64,000 nt of DNA from Niastella caeni (GCF_004834005.1 NZ_STFF01000002.1:248001-312000), one strand, 5' to 3'; positions 1 to 8,050 are shown, numbered from the stretch's first letter. Notes: generated by a model from the letters alone, not told the origin. Numbers and translations are program-made.

Positions 1-366
1 CCGCTGACGGTGGTTATTGCGATCAATGTGTTGATGTTTGCCGGCATCCTGGCCAGAATGGCTACTTCTTCAGCCCTCATAAGCGCTATTCCGCAGCCGC
101 AGGACAGGGGAGCGTTCATGAGCATCAACTCATCGGTTCAGCAGTTTGCGGGCGGTTTAGCGGCCTTCCTGGCCGGACATGTGATCAGCGAGGGACCCGA
201 TAAGAAATTGCACCATTACAGTACCCTGGGGGTAATTGTAATTGCATCGATGCTGGCGGTGATTGTAATGATGTACTTTATAAACCGGCAGGTAAGCAGG
301 AAACTGGCGGCAAATGTACCACAACCGGCCCGGGAGATGAAGGCGGAGGCTTTTGTGATAGAATAA
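1..366 (+). CDS. MFS transporter, C-terminal fragment (5' end outside window)
   Basis: The frame is open from the first base, so the gene begins upstream of the window and only about 121 codons are seen. The visible part has a hydrophobic helix, the loop and helix RGAFMSINSSVQQFAGG with a following glycine/alanine-rich helix, and a final helix (VIVIASMLAVIVMMYFI) before a basic tail. The RGAFMSI(N/S) stretch at the start of a late helix is typical of the second half of major facilitator family drug or sugar exporters in Bacteroidota. Substrate cannot be told from this fragment. A family G inverted repeat follows the stop codon directly. Confidence 0.75.
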   Translation, partial: PLTVVIAINVLMFAGILARMATSSALISAIPQPQDRGAFMSINSSVQQFAGGLAAFLAGHVISEGPDKKLHHYSTLGVIVIASMLAVIVMMYFINRQVSRKLAANVPQPAREMKAEAFVIE

Positions 367-430
367 GTTACCGGTTACCGGCGCCAGTTTCCGGGAGCCC
401 GGTAACCGGAAACCGGTATCTGGTAACCAG
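367..430. repeat. Family G inverted repeat (GGTTACC words)
   Basis: Immediately after the MFS stop codon. Left arm carries two GGTTACC-type heptads, right arm carries CCGGTAACC and GGTAACC words in the opposite sense, so the RNA could fold into a long imperfect hairpin. There is no T-tract. The same family recurs at 33343-33432. Confidence 0.7.
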
Positions 431-525
431 GGCGCCTTAATAATCAGGGGATATATACTGAAGCTAATTCATTGTTATATGACAGCCCTTTTGTAAATTA
501 GAAATCAACTAAAAAATGCTGTCAT

Positions 526-933
526 ATGATCAAAATTTCAGAACTTAAATTTGGAGATATTGTTTCGGCTGAATACGATGGCCAGCAAAGGGAAGGAATG
601 GTAAAGGACATCAACAGGGAAGATAAGGAAGTGTGTGTGGAAACAGGCGTACAGGAATTCTGGTATACCCCCGATCATCTGTACCCGGTGCCCCTGAACG
701 ATGAACAAATGAAGCGGCTGGGTTTTACACAAACTGAGAACGGAAATGGATCTGTGAAATATGTGAAAGACTCTTTCCGGGTGCTGTTGCCCCAAAAAGG
801 CAACTTTAGCCAGATGGAAATATGGTGGCGTGAAGATCACCGGTACCTGAACCAGCCTATCCATGTGCATGAGCTGCAAAACCATTATTATCAGATGACC
901 AAGGTAGAACTGATGCCGGCGGCGGCACATTAA
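526..933 (+). CDS. Conserved hypothetical protein (small beta-rich)
   Basis: 135 residues, no signal peptide or membrane segment. The first half alternates short beta-like stretches (KFGDIVSAEYDG, EGMVKDINREDKEVCVET, EFWYTPDHLYPVPL), reminiscent of a small SH3-like barrel; the second half contains FRVLLPQKGNFSQMEIWW and ends HELQNHYYQMTKVEL. I recall proteins of this pattern as conserved and uncharacterised in Chitinophagaceae, with no assigned function. Start chosen at the only ATG that begins the conserved-looking segment. It stands alone between the MFS gene and the infA promoter. No function is proposed. Confidence 0.7.
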   Translation: MIKISELKFGDIVSAEYDGQQREGMVKDINREDKEVCVETGVQEFWYTPDHLYPVPLNDEQMKRLGFTQTENGNGSVKYVKDSFRVLLPQKGNFSQMEIWWREDHRYLNQPIHVHELQNHYYQMTKVELMPAAAH

Positions 934-1109
934 ATAGTTTATTTTCAGTTATTTATAAAAGAGCAAGGAGTGTTGGGCCGAAGGTTGTGTTTTACTTTGG
1001 CAGTCAATATTCCTTGTTTCTTTTTGCCCGGTGGGGTTGGGAATTAAGGGGAAAATGATCAATTATTTTTAATTATTTCTTATTTTTTTCTTTTTTAGGT
1101 CGATTATCA

Positions 1110-1117
1110 TATCTTTG
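1110..1117 (+). promoter_or_regulatory. TAnnTTTG -7 box for infA/alpha operon
   Basis: TATCTTTG, a perfect match to the Bacteroidota sigma-A -7 consensus TAnnTTTG. Its last base lies 17 nt before the infA ATG, giving a leader of roughly 10 nt. A T-rich tract lies upstream. No clear -33 TTG was identified. Confidence 0.6.
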
Positions 1118-1133
1118 CGCTCCTTAAAATTAT

Positions 1134-1352
1134 ATGGGTAAACAACCGCTGATTAAACAGGATGGAGTTATAACTGAAGCTTTATCGAATGCCATGTTTA
1201 AGGTGAAACTTGAGAATGGTCATGAAATACTGGCGACAATCTCGGGTAAAATGCGGATGAACTACATCAGGATTTTACCGGGTGACAAAGTGGGAGTGGA
1301 GATGAGCCCTTATGATTTGACGAGAGGAAGGATAATATTCCGTTATAAGTAA
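1134..1352 (+). CDS. infA: Translation initiation factor IF-1
   Basis: 72 residues, the normal length for IF-1, forming a single OB-fold (S1-like) domain: [38 protein letters not shown], and the C-terminal [13 protein letters not shown] that ends this family. IF-1 sits in the A site of the 30S subunit during initiation and modulates IF-2 and IF-3. First gene after a good promoter, 22 nt ahead of rpmJ, so it opens the operon here. The residues MRMNYIRI and RGRIIFR are the usual RNA-contact region. Confidence 0.97.
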   Translation: MGKQPLIKQDGVITEALSNAMFKVKLENGHEILATISGKMRMNYIRILPGDKVGVEMSPYDLTRGRIIFRYK

Positions 1353-1374
1353 GCACTGTAAATAAATAAATGTT

Positions 1375-1491
1375 ATGAAAGTTCGTGCATCTATTAAAAA
1401 GCGTAGCGCCGATTGTAAAATTGTGCGTAGAAAGGGCCGGTTATATGTTATTAACAAAAAGAACCCGCGCTTCAAGCAAAGACAAGGGTAA
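1375..1491 (+). CDS. rpmJ: Ribosomal protein bL36 (zinc-ligand-poor form)
   Basis: 38 codons: begins [10 protein letters not shown], ends NPRFKQRQG, the signature of bL36 in the 50S subunit. It lies 22 nt after infA and 123 nt before rpsM, the expected place. The classical zinc form has ligands at C11, C14, C27 and H33; here these positions read S11, C14, N27 and F33, so only one ligand is left and the protein should not bind zinc (C-minus type). It is too short for most gene-length cut-offs but the match is unambiguous. Confidence 0.95.
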   Translation: MKVRASIKKRSADCKIVRRKGRLYVINKKNPRFKQRQG

Positions 1492-1500
1492 TCAATCGGC

Positions 1501-1516
1501 CCCGATAGTTATCGGG
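1501..1516. repeat. Palindrome CCCGATAGTTATCGGG
   Basis: Near-perfect 16-nt palindrome (one central mismatch) in the rpmJ-rpsM spacer. Similar CCCGATA-TATCGGG palindromes are scattered between genes in many Bacteroidota. A family D single arm (CAAACTA heptads, about 1576-1610) follows just before rpsM. Confidence 0.6.
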
Positions 1517-1614
1517 AACAAGATGCAATTGGTAATAAATGGCTGTTGCAGATTGTAAACGCTGATCGATTAGAAGAACAACAAACTACAAACTACAAAC
1601 AATAAACAAGAACT

Positions 1615-1995
1615 ATGGCTCGTATTGCCGGTGTAGACTTACCCAAGAATAAAAGAGGAGAAATAGGTCTTACCTATATTTTTGGGATCGGCCGTTCAAC
1701 TGCCCAGTACATCCTTACCAAAGCTGGTATTCCACTGGACAAAAAAGTGCATCAATGGAATGATGATGAACTGAACGCTATCCGTAACATTATTACCAAC
1801 GAATTGAAGGTAGAAGGTCAGTTGCGTTCTGAAGTGCAAATGAGTATCAAGCGTTTACTTGATATCGCTTGCTACCGTGGTTTACGTCATCGTAAAGGAT
1901 TGCCTGTTCGTGGTCAGCGTACCCGTACCAACAGCCGTACCCGTAAAGGAAAACGGAAAACTGTTGCCGGTAAGAAGAAAGCGCCTAAGAAATAA
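1615..1995 (+). CDS. rpsM: Ribosomal protein uS13
   Basis: 126 residues. The N-terminus [21 protein letters not shown], the helix-two-turn-helix region with [16 protein letters not shown], and the basic C-terminal [21 protein letters not shown] tail are diagnostic of uS13, which contacts the head of the 30S subunit and the intersubunit bridges. Length is normal. It is followed by 194 nt before rpsK, far longer than usual in this operon, and that spacer carries a family B hairpin element. Confidence 0.98.
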   Translation: MARIAGVDLPKNKRGEIGLTYIFGIGRSTAQYILTKAGIPLDKKVHQWNDDELNAIRNIITNELKVEGQLRSEVQMSIKRLLDIACYRGLRHRKGLPVRGQRTRTNSRTRKGKRKTVAGKKKAPKK

Positions 1996-1998
1996 TAT

Positions 1999-2077
1999 TA
2001 GCTGCAAGCTCCGAGCTGTAAGCTTCAAGCCTTTATTAAAATCGCTTGTAGCTTGCAGCTTACGGCTTGTTGCTTAG
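1999..2077. repeat. Family B inverted repeat between rpsM and rpsK
   Basis: Left arm 2001-2030 is four degenerate heptads (GCTGCAA, GCTCCGA, GCTGTAA, GCTTCAA); right arm 2043-2076 is the same kind of array inverted (GCTTGTA, GCTTGCA, GCTTACG, GCTTGTT). Loop about 12 nt. The element sits four bases after the rpsM stop within an operon. Confidence 0.8.
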
Positions 2078-2189
2078 TTTATATGCACCATATAAAACAG
2101 ATCAGCTACAGATACCCAGGTGCAGGCGGAGTGTTGATCTGGTTCCCATACAAGGGATTATTTTAAAACAAGATTACCTGTAAACAATT

Positions 2190-2594
2190 ATGGCAAAAGC
2201 ACAACAGCCCAGCGCAAAAGCCGCTGCGAAGAAAAGAATTGTGAAAGTGGACACCTACGGAGATGTTCATATTTCAGCTAGCTTCAACAACATTATCATC
2301 AGCATTACCAATAAGAACGGCCAGGTTATTTCCTGGAGCAGTGCCGGTAAAATGGGTTTCAAAGGTTCTAAAAAGAACACCCCATACGCCGCACAAATGG
2401 CTGCTGCAGATGCTGCAAAAACAGCTTTCGATGCAGGTGTGAAGAAAGTTGACGTGTATGTAAAAGGACCCGGCGCCGGTCGCGAAAGCTCTATCCGGTC
2501 CCTGTCTCAAAATGGTATTGAAGTAGCAATGATCAAGGATGTAACTCCGCTGCCTCACAATGGATGCCGTCCTCCCAAGAAAAGAAGAGTATAG
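2190..2594 (+). CDS. rpsK: Ribosomal protein uS11
   Basis: 134 residues. After an Ala/Lys-rich N-terminus the uS11 core is clear: [25 protein letters not shown] (given here in two adjoining stretches [11 protein letters not shown] and [19 protein letters not shown]), then [13 protein letters not shown] and the C-terminal [18 protein letters not shown]. uS11 shapes the platform of the 30S subunit with the anti-Shine-Dalgarno region of 16S rRNA. Length and order are normal. Spacers on both sides (194 and 154 nt) hold inverted-repeat elements. Confidence 0.98.
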   Translation: MAKAQQPSAKAAAKKRIVKVDTYGDVHISASFNNIIISITNKNGQVISWSSAGKMGFKGSKKNTPYAAQMAAADAAKTAFDAGVKKVDVYVKGPGAGRESSIRSLSQNGIEVAMIKDVTPLPHNGCRPPKKRRV

Positions 2595-2600
2595 TATAAT

Positions 2601-2673
2601 TGCTGATTTCGGGATTTGGTGATTGAGGGATTTAAATCTCAAAATCGCTAAATCCCAAGATCTCTAAATATTA
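2601..2673. repeat. Family A inverted repeat between rpsK and rpsD
   Basis: Left arm 2602-2635 is built of GATTTCGG/GATTTGGT/GATTGAGG octads; right arm 2635-2672 repeats AAATCTC, AAATCGCT, AAATCCCA in the opposite sense. Arms are almost contiguous, so a long stem with a tiny loop is possible. It begins 7 nt after the rpsK stop. Confidence 0.8.
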
Positions 2674-2748
2674 AAATAGGGTACACGATTGATTTTTAAG
2701 ATTTTTAGGATCGTGTATCGTCACCAAAAAATCTAACTTAATAACAAC

Positions 2749-3354
2749 ATGGCACGTTACACTGGTCCCAAAACAAGAGTATGCCGTATTTTCGGCGAGC
2801 CTATCTTAGGCAATGGTAAATATCTTACCAAGAACAGCAATCCTCCCGGTCAACATGGTCCTTCAAAAAGACGTAAAGCTCCCGGAGAGTACGCATTACA
2901 GTTAAAAGAAAAGCAAAAAGCTAAATATACTTACGGCGTATTGGAAAAACAATTCCGCAAAACCTTTGAAGAAGCAGCGCGCTTAAAAGGTGTTACCGGT
3001 GAAAACCTGATCAAATTGCTGGAAGCCCGTTTGGATAATGCCGTTTACCGCCTGGGTCTTTCTCCTTCACGTCCTGGTGCCCGTCAGTTGGTTTCGCACA
3101 AACACGTTACCGTTAACGGGGTGGTAGTGAACATTCCTTCTTTCCAGTTGAAACCCGGCGATATCATCAGCGTTAAAGAAAAAGACAAAACAAACACTTC
3201 CATTACCAGCGTTTTCCGCGGTAAAAATCAGAAGTTCAGCTGGCTCGACTGGAACGAAACTGAAATGACAGGTACGTTCGTGGCTTACCCTGAGCGGGAA
3301 AGCGTTCCAGAGAACATTAAGGAGCAATTGATTGTTGAGTTATACAGCAAATAA
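2749..3354 (+). CDS. rpsD: Ribosomal protein uS4
   Basis: 201 residues. N-terminal domain MARYTGPKTRVCRIFGEP with NPPGQHGPSKRRK, then the S4 RNA-binding fold (about residues 92-155: ARLDNAVYRLG, SRPGARQLVSHKHVTVNG). uS4 is a primary 16S rRNA binder and in many bacteria represses its own operon by binding a leader RNA. Only one cysteine (C12) remains of the possible zinc knuckle, so this is a zinc-free form. The unusual hairpin spacers around this gene make it worth asking whether the classical feedback site is present. Confidence 0.98.
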   Translation: MARYTGPKTRVCRIFGEPILGNGKYLTKNSNPPGQHGPSKRRKAPGEYALQLKEKQKAKYTYGVLEKQFRKTFEEAARLKGVTGENLIKLLEARLDNAVYRLGLSPSRPGARQLVSHKHVTVNGVVVNIPSFQLKPGDIISVKEKDKTNTSITSVFRGKNQKFSWLDWNETEMTGTFVAYPERESVPENIKEQLIVELYSK

Positions 3355-3355
3355 T

Positions 3356-3390
3356 CGTGAAACGGCAGACGGCAAACGTGAAAGGGAAAC
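3356..3390. repeat. Family J single arm after rpsD
   Basis: GTGAAACGGCAGACGGCAAACG words directly after the rpsD stop. The opposite-sense partner was not clear here, but the inverse word order (CGTTTACCGTTTGCCGTTT) occurs at 42605-42651. Confidence 0.5.
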
Positions 3391-3480
3391 CCCCACTAAG
3401 CCGGCCTCACGACCAATACGAGCAACTAGCAAGTCACAGCTACCTTTTAATAAAGAAGTAAAAAATCGAAATTTTAAAAT

Positions 3481-4482
3481 ATGGCCATTTTAAATTTCCA
3501 GAAACCTGACAAAATAGTTTTACAAAAAGCAACGGAATTCGAAGCTCAGTTTGAGTTTCGCCCGTTAGAACCTGGTTACGGCGTAACCATCGGTAATGCT
3601 TTGCGCAGGGTATTGTTGAGTTCATTGGAAGGGTTTGCAATCGTAGGTATTCGTATTGAAGGTGTAGACCATGAGTTTGCTACCATCAAGGGTATTACTG
3701 AAGATGTGCTGGAGATCATTCTGAACCTGAAACAGGTTCGGTTTAAAAAGAAGGTAGATCATGAAGTGAGCCAGGAAAAAGTGACGTTGAGCATTAAAAA
3801 TAAATCAGAGTTCACAGCCGGCATGATCGGAGAAGCTACTCAAAACTTCGACATCATGAACCCCGATCTGTTGATCTGCACGTTGGATTCATCAGCTAAG
3901 CTCGACATTGAACTGACCGTTTCCAAAGGTCGCGGATATGTTCCTGCTGAAGATAACAAAGTGAAAGATGCGCCATTCGGTTACATTCCTACCGATGCTA
4001 TCTTCACCCCGATCAAAAACGTAAAGTACGCTATTGAGAACACGCGTGTTGAACAGCGCACTGACTACGAAAAGCTGATCATGGAAGTTACTACCGATGG
4101 CACCATTCACCCTGAAGAAGCGGTGAAACAAGCCAGCCGGATCCTGATCCAGCACCTGATGATCATCACCGACGAGAACATTACGTTCGATAATAAAGAA
4201 GATAAGAAAGAGGATGTGGTTGATGAGCAAATGTTGCAATTACGCAAGATCCTCAAAACTCCGCTGGAAGACCTCGATCTGTCTGTACGCGCTTTCAACT
4301 GTTTGAAAGCTGCCAAGATCAACAGCTTGAGCGAACTGGTACAGTACGAACAGGAAGACCTGATGAAGTTCAGAAACTTCGGTCAGAAATCACTTGCTGA
4401 AATTGAGCAGGTGCTGGCTGAAAGAGGACTGCACTTCGGAATGGACCTGAGTAAGTTAGGTCTCGATAAAGAGGAACTTTAG
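3481..4482 (+). CDS. rpoA: RNA polymerase alpha subunit
   Basis: 333 residues. N-terminal domain (about 1-235) shows FEFRPLEPGYGVTIGNALRR and LLSSLEGFAIVGIRIEGV, the dimerisation and beta/beta-prime contact region. The C-terminal domain (about 255-325) has DLDLSVRAFNCLKAAKI and FGQKSLAEIEQVLAERGL, the helix-hairpin-helix elements that bind upstream DNA and activators. An acidic linker (NKEDKKEDVVDEQ) joins the two. Standard member of the alpha operon between rpsD and rplQ; spacers of 126 and 130 nt are long. Confidence 0.98.
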   Translation: MAILNFQKPDKIVLQKATEFEAQFEFRPLEPGYGVTIGNALRRVLLSSLEGFAIVGIRIEGVDHEFATIKGITEDVLEIILNLKQVRFKKKVDHEVSQEKVTLSIKNKSEFTAGMIGEATQNFDIMNPDLLICTLDSSAKLDIELTVSKGRGYVPAEDNKVKDAPFGYIPTDAIFTPIKNVKYAIENTRVEQRTDYEKLIMEVTTDGTIHPEEAVKQASRILIQHLMIITDENITFDNKEDKKEDVVDEQMLQLRKILKTPLEDLDLSVRAFNCLKAAKINSLSELVQYEQEDLMKFRNFGQKSLAEIEQVLAERGLHFGMDLSKLGLDKEEL

Positions 4483-4560
4483 TGATTTCTGATTTCGGGA
4501 TTCAGCGTTTTTGGGATTTAAATCCCAAAATCACCAAATCAAAAATTCCGAAATATTTTA
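4483..4560. repeat. Family A inverted repeat between rpoA and rplQ
   Basis: Starts with the first base after the rpoA stop. Left arm GATTTCTGATTTCGGGATTC then TTTTTGGGATTT; right arm AAATCCCAAAATCACC then AAATCAAAAATTCCG. The arms meet at a central AAATCCC/GGGATTT palindrome with almost no loop. Confidence 0.8.
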
Positions 4561-4612
4561 ATAACGTAGACTGTAATTCCTGACACGGTACAGTCGGTAA
4601 AACAAAATCGTC

Positions 4613-5116
4613 ATGCGTCACGGAGACAAAATCAACAACCTGGGCAGAACGGCTTCTCACCGGAAGGCGTTACTGAAGAACCTGGCTAGTGAACTGATTA
4701 ATCACAAGCGTATCACTACCACTTTAGCTAAAGCAAAAGCACTGCGCACATTCATTGAGCCGCTGATCACTAAAGCTAAAGACAACACCACTCACCAACG
4801 CCGCGTAGTGTTCAGCTACCTGCAGAACAAAGAGGCTGTTACTGAGTTATTTGGACCAATTGCCGAAAAGATCGGTGGCCGTCCTGGTGGTTATACCCGT
4901 ATCATTAAACTGGGTATCCGCGTAGGTGATAACGCTGAAACTGCAATGATCGAGCTGGTTGACTATAACGAGATCTACGGTAAAGGAAAAGGCGAAGTTA
5001 AAGAAGCTGCGAAGAAAACACGTCGTGGTGGTAGCCGTAAAAAAGCTGACGAAGCCGCCGCTCCTGCTGAAGAAAAAGCAGCCGAAGAAAAACCAGCAAA
5101 AAAAGCAGCAAAGTAA
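4613..5116 (+). CDS. rplQ: Ribosomal protein bL17 with acidic/basic tail
   Basis: 167 residues. The core (about 1-118) begins [20 protein letters not shown] and contains [19 protein letters not shown] and [20 protein letters not shown], the bL17 signature. A low-complexity tail of about 50 residues rich in K, A and E follows ([18 protein letters not shown] and on), an extension common in Bacteroidota. bL17 lies near the peptide exit tunnel of the 50S subunit. Last gene of the operon: a strong intrinsic terminator starts 27 nt after the stop. Confidence 0.97.
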   Translation: MRHGDKINNLGRTASHRKALLKNLASELINHKRITTTLAKAKALRTFIEPLITKAKDNTTHQRRVVFSYLQNKEAVTELFGPIAEKIGGRPGGYTRIIKLGIRVGDNAETAMIELVDYNEIYGKGKGEVKEAAKKTRRGGSRKKADEAAAPAEEKAAEEKPAKKAAK

Positions 5117-5143
5117 AAATGATCGAATTGGTTTTTATAAAGG

Positions 5144-5175
5144 AGCAAGACTTTTATTAGTCTTGCTTTTTTTTG
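5144..5175 (+). terminator. Intrinsic terminator of the alpha operon
   Basis: Perfect stem GCAAGACT / AGTCTTGC with a short TTTTATT-like loop and an immediate run of eight T. Classical rho-independent terminator after rplQ. Confidence 0.9.
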
Positions 5176-5186
5176 GACCCTAATTA

Positions 5187-5226
5187 ATTGATGGTTCCAT
5201 CAAACAATAAAGCCATCAAGCCATAT
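5187..5226. repeat. Family C short element before carA
   Basis: TTGATGGTTCCATCAA followed by CAATAAAGCCATCAAGCC. Same word set as the larger family C elements (GATGGTT / AACCATC), here compact. Confidence 0.55.
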
Positions 5227-5307
5227 AAAGAATTTAAGATGCTGTGAACAATTCGTGAAATGAGATAGTTAATTATTGTTTTTCTTTGTAAAATTTTTTA
5301 ACGAAAA

Positions 5308-6417
5308 ATGTCGAATACGCAACAAAAACCCGCTGTTCTGCTGTTGGAAGATGGCTCCGTTCATTATGGTAAAGCCTTTGGAAAAGTAGGCACTACAGCC
5401 GGTGAAATTTGTTTTAACACCGGAATGACCGGTTACCAGGAAGTATTTACAGATCCCAGCTATTTTGGTCAGATCGTTATAATGAACAATGTGCATGTGG
5501 GCAATTATGGAACGAAAGACACTGATGTTGAGTCGGATAGTGTGAAGATCCGTGGCATGATCGGTCGTAACCTGGAAGAACAATACAGCCGTAAACAGGC
5601 TACTGAATCATTGGATCAGTACCTGATCAAGAATAACATTGTGTGCATTGAAGGGGTTGATACCCGTGCGCTGGTAACGCATGTGCGTGAAAAAGGCGCC
5701 ATGAACTGCATCATCTCCTCCGAGATCCTGGATGTGGAGCAACTTCGGCAAGAACTGGCTAAAGTGCCCACCATGGCCGGATTGGAACTGGCCAGCAAGG
5801 TAAGCACCAGCGAGCCCTATACATTGGGCGATCCCAATTCACCGGTTAAAATAGCCGTGCTTGATTTTGGCACCAAACAGCACATTCTGCAATGTATGGT
5901 TGAACGCGGCGCTTATGTTAAGGTATTCCCGGCCAAAACGCCCATTGCCGAACTCAGGCAATTCGCTCCCAATGGCTATTTCATTTCAAATGGCCCTGGC
6001 GACCCGTCTGCAATGGATTATGCCATTGTAACGGTGAAAGAAGTGCTGAAAGAGAAAAAACCAACCTTTGGTATTTGCCTTGGTCACCAGTTGCTGGCAT
6101 TGGCCAACGATATTTCTACTTTTAAAATGCACCATGGCCACCGTGGGCTGAACCATCCGGTTAAGAACCTGCTTACCGGCAAATGCGAGATAACAACCCA
6201 GAATCATGGGTTTGGGGTTGACCCGGAGTCTGTTAAAAAGGCGAAGCATGTAGAAGTAACCCACATGAACCTGAATGATAATTCTATCGAAGGTATCAGA
6301 CTGAAAGATCAACCGGCTTTCTCGGTGCAATATCACCCCGAAAGCACGCCTGGTCCACACGACAGCCGCTACCTGTTCGATGATTTTATCAATATGATCA
6401 AGGATCATATGAACTAA
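5308..6417 (+). CDS. carA: Carbamoyl-phosphate synthase small (glutaminase) subunit
   Basis: 369 residues, normal length. N-terminal CPSase small-chain domain (about 8-140: LLLEDGSVHYGKAFG, FNTGMTGYQEVFTDPSY) and C-terminal class I glutamine amidotransferase (about 180-365). The triad is visible: nucleophile C257 in FGICLGHQLLA, H343 and E345 in VQYHPE. It releases ammonia from glutamine for carbamoyl-phosphate synthesis (pyrimidines, arginine). carB is not adjacent; the next gene is aroQ, so the large subunit must be encoded elsewhere. Confidence 0.96.
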   Translation: MSNTQQKPAVLLLEDGSVHYGKAFGKVGTTAGEICFNTGMTGYQEVFTDPSYFGQIVIMNNVHVGNYGTKDTDVESDSVKIRGMIGRNLEEQYSRKQATESLDQYLIKNNIVCIEGVDTRALVTHVREKGAMNCIISSEILDVEQLRQELAKVPTMAGLELASKVSTSEPYTLGDPNSPVKIAVLDFGTKQHILQCMVERGAYVKVFPAKTPIAELRQFAPNGYFISNGPGDPSAMDYAIVTVKEVLKEKKPTFGICLGHQLLALANDISTFKMHHGHRGLNHPVKNLLTGKCEITTQNHGFGVDPESVKKAKHVEVTHMNLNDNSIEGIRLKDQPAFSVQYHPESTPGPHDSRYLFDDFINMIKDHMN

Positions 6418-6460
6418 TACCAGAGAGGGCTAATCAAAATGGTTAACCTGAAAGTTTTTG

Positions 6461-6576
6461 GATTGATTGATGGTTGAATGGCTTGATTGTTGGGCGATCA
6501 GTTTTGCGATTATCGCAGATACCTGACATTCGCAGATGCGGCCACCCAGCCATCAAACCATTCAGCCATCAAAAGA
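6461..6576. repeat. Family C inverted repeat between carA and aroQ
   Basis: Left arm 6461-6493 (TTGATTGATGGTTGAATGGC and on), right arm 6545-6575 (CAGCCATCAAACCATTCAGC and on). Aligned after reversing, the arms agree at most positions over about 30 nt. The right arm ends only 3 nt before the aroQ ATG, so the 5' leader of aroQ would be the hairpin. Confidence 0.8.
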
Positions 6577-6578
6577 TT

Positions 6579-7004
6579 ATGAAAATAGCTATCATCAATG
6601 GTCCCAACCTGAACCTGTTGGGTAAACGCGAACCCGGTATTTACGGCAGTACTTCATTCGAGGATTATCTCGGTACCTTGAAAAGCAAATACCCCCAGGT
6701 TCACATTCATTATTATCAGAGTAATGTAGAAGGGGAGCTCATCAATGAATTGCAACGGGTAGGGTTCGATTATGACGGCATTATTATGAACCCCGGCGGC
6801 TATACACATACTTCCGTAGCTATCGGCGACGCTATTGCCGGCATAAAAACCCCGGTGGTGGAAGTACATATCTCCAATGTACATGCGCGCGAAGAATTCC
6901 GCAAATTATCCCACGTTTCCGGCAAATCGGCCGGTAGTATTATCGGGCTCGGGCTGAAGGGGTACGAGTTGGCGTTACAATACCTGATAAGCCTTAAAAG
7001 TTAG
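6579..7004 (+). CDS. aroQ: Type II 3-dehydroquinate dehydratase
   Basis: 141 residues from the ATG at 6579, the right length for the dodecameric type II enzyme that converts 3-dehydroquinate to 3-dehydroshikimate. MKIAIINGPNLNLLGKREP with the following IYG gives the catalytic Tyr22; NPGGYTHTSVAIGDAI and VEVHISNVHAREEFR hold the active-site Asn and His. A longer frame with an upstream start at 6474 runs through the family C repeat and is rejected as the true start, because the conserved N-terminus begins at 6579. Confidence 0.95.
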   Translation: MKIAIINGPNLNLLGKREPGIYGSTSFEDYLGTLKSKYPQVHIHYYQSNVEGELINELQRVGFDYDGIIMNPGGYTHTSVAIGDAIAGIKTPVVEVHISNVHAREEFRKLSHVSGKSAGSIIGLGLKGYELALQYLISLKS

Positions 7005-7031
7005 ATTGTTACATATTACTACCAGGAAAGT

Positions 7032-7135
7032 GATCGCTGATTTTGAGATTTCGGGATTTCGGGATTTTGAGATTTATCGGAAAAGCTCAAGCCTGAGCAA
7101 ATCGAAAAATCTCTAAATCTCAAAATCAGAAATTG
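7032..7135. repeat. Family A inverted repeat after aroQ
   Basis: Left arm 7036-7076 of four GATTT-octads (GATTTTGA, GATTTCGG, GATTTCGG, GATTTTGA), right arm 7100-7134 with AAATCTCT, AAATCTCA, AAATCAGA. Loop about 24 nt containing a small GCTCAAGCCTGAGC palindrome. Nothing else was found in the 257-nt spacer to the next gene. Confidence 0.8.
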
Positions 7136-7261
7136 ACCTCTTCGCAGGATATTGGTTAAATTTAACAAAGCGCCATAATATGGCCTGGCAATGAAACGGC
7201 CGGGATTGGCGTTATTATTGTGATTGTGAGGTAGTTTATAACCATTATCAAACCTGTAAAG

Positions 7262-7909
7262 ATGCGATCGATATTATTTGTGTTCCTGATGTTTTCTGCC
7301 AGCAGTTTTGCCCAATGGAAGAGCTATAAATTGACTTCAACGGGCGATACCCTGAACCGGATCGATAAACTTGACCGGAAATGGGGACCCTGGAAGCTGC
7401 ATTACGACAATGTACGGGGTGAACCCGGGTACGAAGAAGAGGGCTGGTTCGAAAAGAACCGCAAAGAAGGGGAGTGGCGGCTGTTTACCCTCATGGGCGA
7501 CCTCGTTGGCATTGAATATTATAAATGGGGTTTGAAGGACAGCATCTGCCGCTATTTTACCAGGGATGGTGAATTAAAGCTGGAGCAAAGCTGGAAAGCC
7601 CTGAACCCCGATAAAGAGTATGATACCCTTGAAATAGAGGACCCCGATAAATTTGATACCTACCGCACGGTTGTTATCAAGAACGAAGGTGCGGCCATCA
7701 AGCATGGGGTATGGAAATATTATGATCCGGCTTCCGGCAGGGTAATTCGCTCGGAATTGTATACGTTGGGGAAGCTGGAGCAGGAAGCGAAAGTTCCGGT
7801 AACAACAGAAAAGAAACCAGTAGCAAAACCGAAGGAAGTGGTGGAATTTGAAAAGAAGAACTCGGGTAAGAAGAAGGTGAGGTATAAAGATGGAAGTACG
7901 GGAGGTTGA
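7262..7909 (+). CDS. Secreted MORN-like hypothetical protein
   Basis: 215 residues with a signal peptide ending SSFAQ. The body contains repeats of the type DNVRGEPGYEEEGWFEKNRKEG, YYKWGLKDSICRYFTRDG and KHGVWKYYDPASG, resembling MORN / YwqK-type repeats (G-x-W-x-x-Y-x-x-G) in which each unit forms a beta-hairpin. The last 45 residues are lysine-rich (KKPVAKPKEVVEFEKKNSGKKK). Likely exported to the periplasm or surface; no enzymatic residues are recognisable. Followed by a family F arm and a two-way terminator before the convergent propeller gene. Confidence 0.7.
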   Translation: MRSILFVFLMFSASSFAQWKSYKLTSTGDTLNRIDKLDRKWGPWKLHYDNVRGEPGYEEEGWFEKNRKEGEWRLFTLMGDLVGIEYYKWGLKDSICRYFTRDGELKLEQSWKALNPDKEYDTLEIEDPDKFDTYRTVVIKNEGAAIKHGVWKYYDPASGRVIRSELYTLGKLEQEAKVPVTTEKKPVAKPKEVVEFEKKNSGKKKVRYKDGSTGG

Positions 7910-7910
7910 C

Positions 7911-7948
7911 TAAAGGCGAGTAGTAAATAGCGAGTAGCAAGTAGGGAA
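7911..7948. repeat. Family F single arm
   Basis: AGTAGTAAATAGCGAGTAGC-type heptads right after the stop of the MORN-like gene, in a convergent junction. No clear opposite arm nearby; a terminator follows at 8017. Confidence 0.6.
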
Positions 7949-8016
7949 AGGCAGGAAGCGAAGCGCGAGGATCGATGAATGTGGTGAGTGATGGATAGCT
8001 ATGTTCCATAAATAAT

Positions 8017-8050
8017 AAAAGAGCCACACTTTACAGCGTGGCTCTTTTTA
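8017..8050. terminator. Bidirectional intrinsic terminator
   Basis: AAAAGAGCCACAC, six-base loop, GCGTGGCTCTTTTT: a nine-base stem flanked by A-run and T-run, so it can end transcription from both the MORN-like gene (+) and the propeller gene (-). Confidence 0.9.

Noticed and set aside
4959..5183. Plus-strand frame overlapping the end of rplQ
   Set aside because: Shadow of the lysine/alanine-rich rplQ tail in another frame, running through the operon terminator.
6474..6578. N-terminal extension of aroQ
   Set aside because: The added 35 residues are read from a family C repeat; the conserved type II dehydroquinase start is at 6579.
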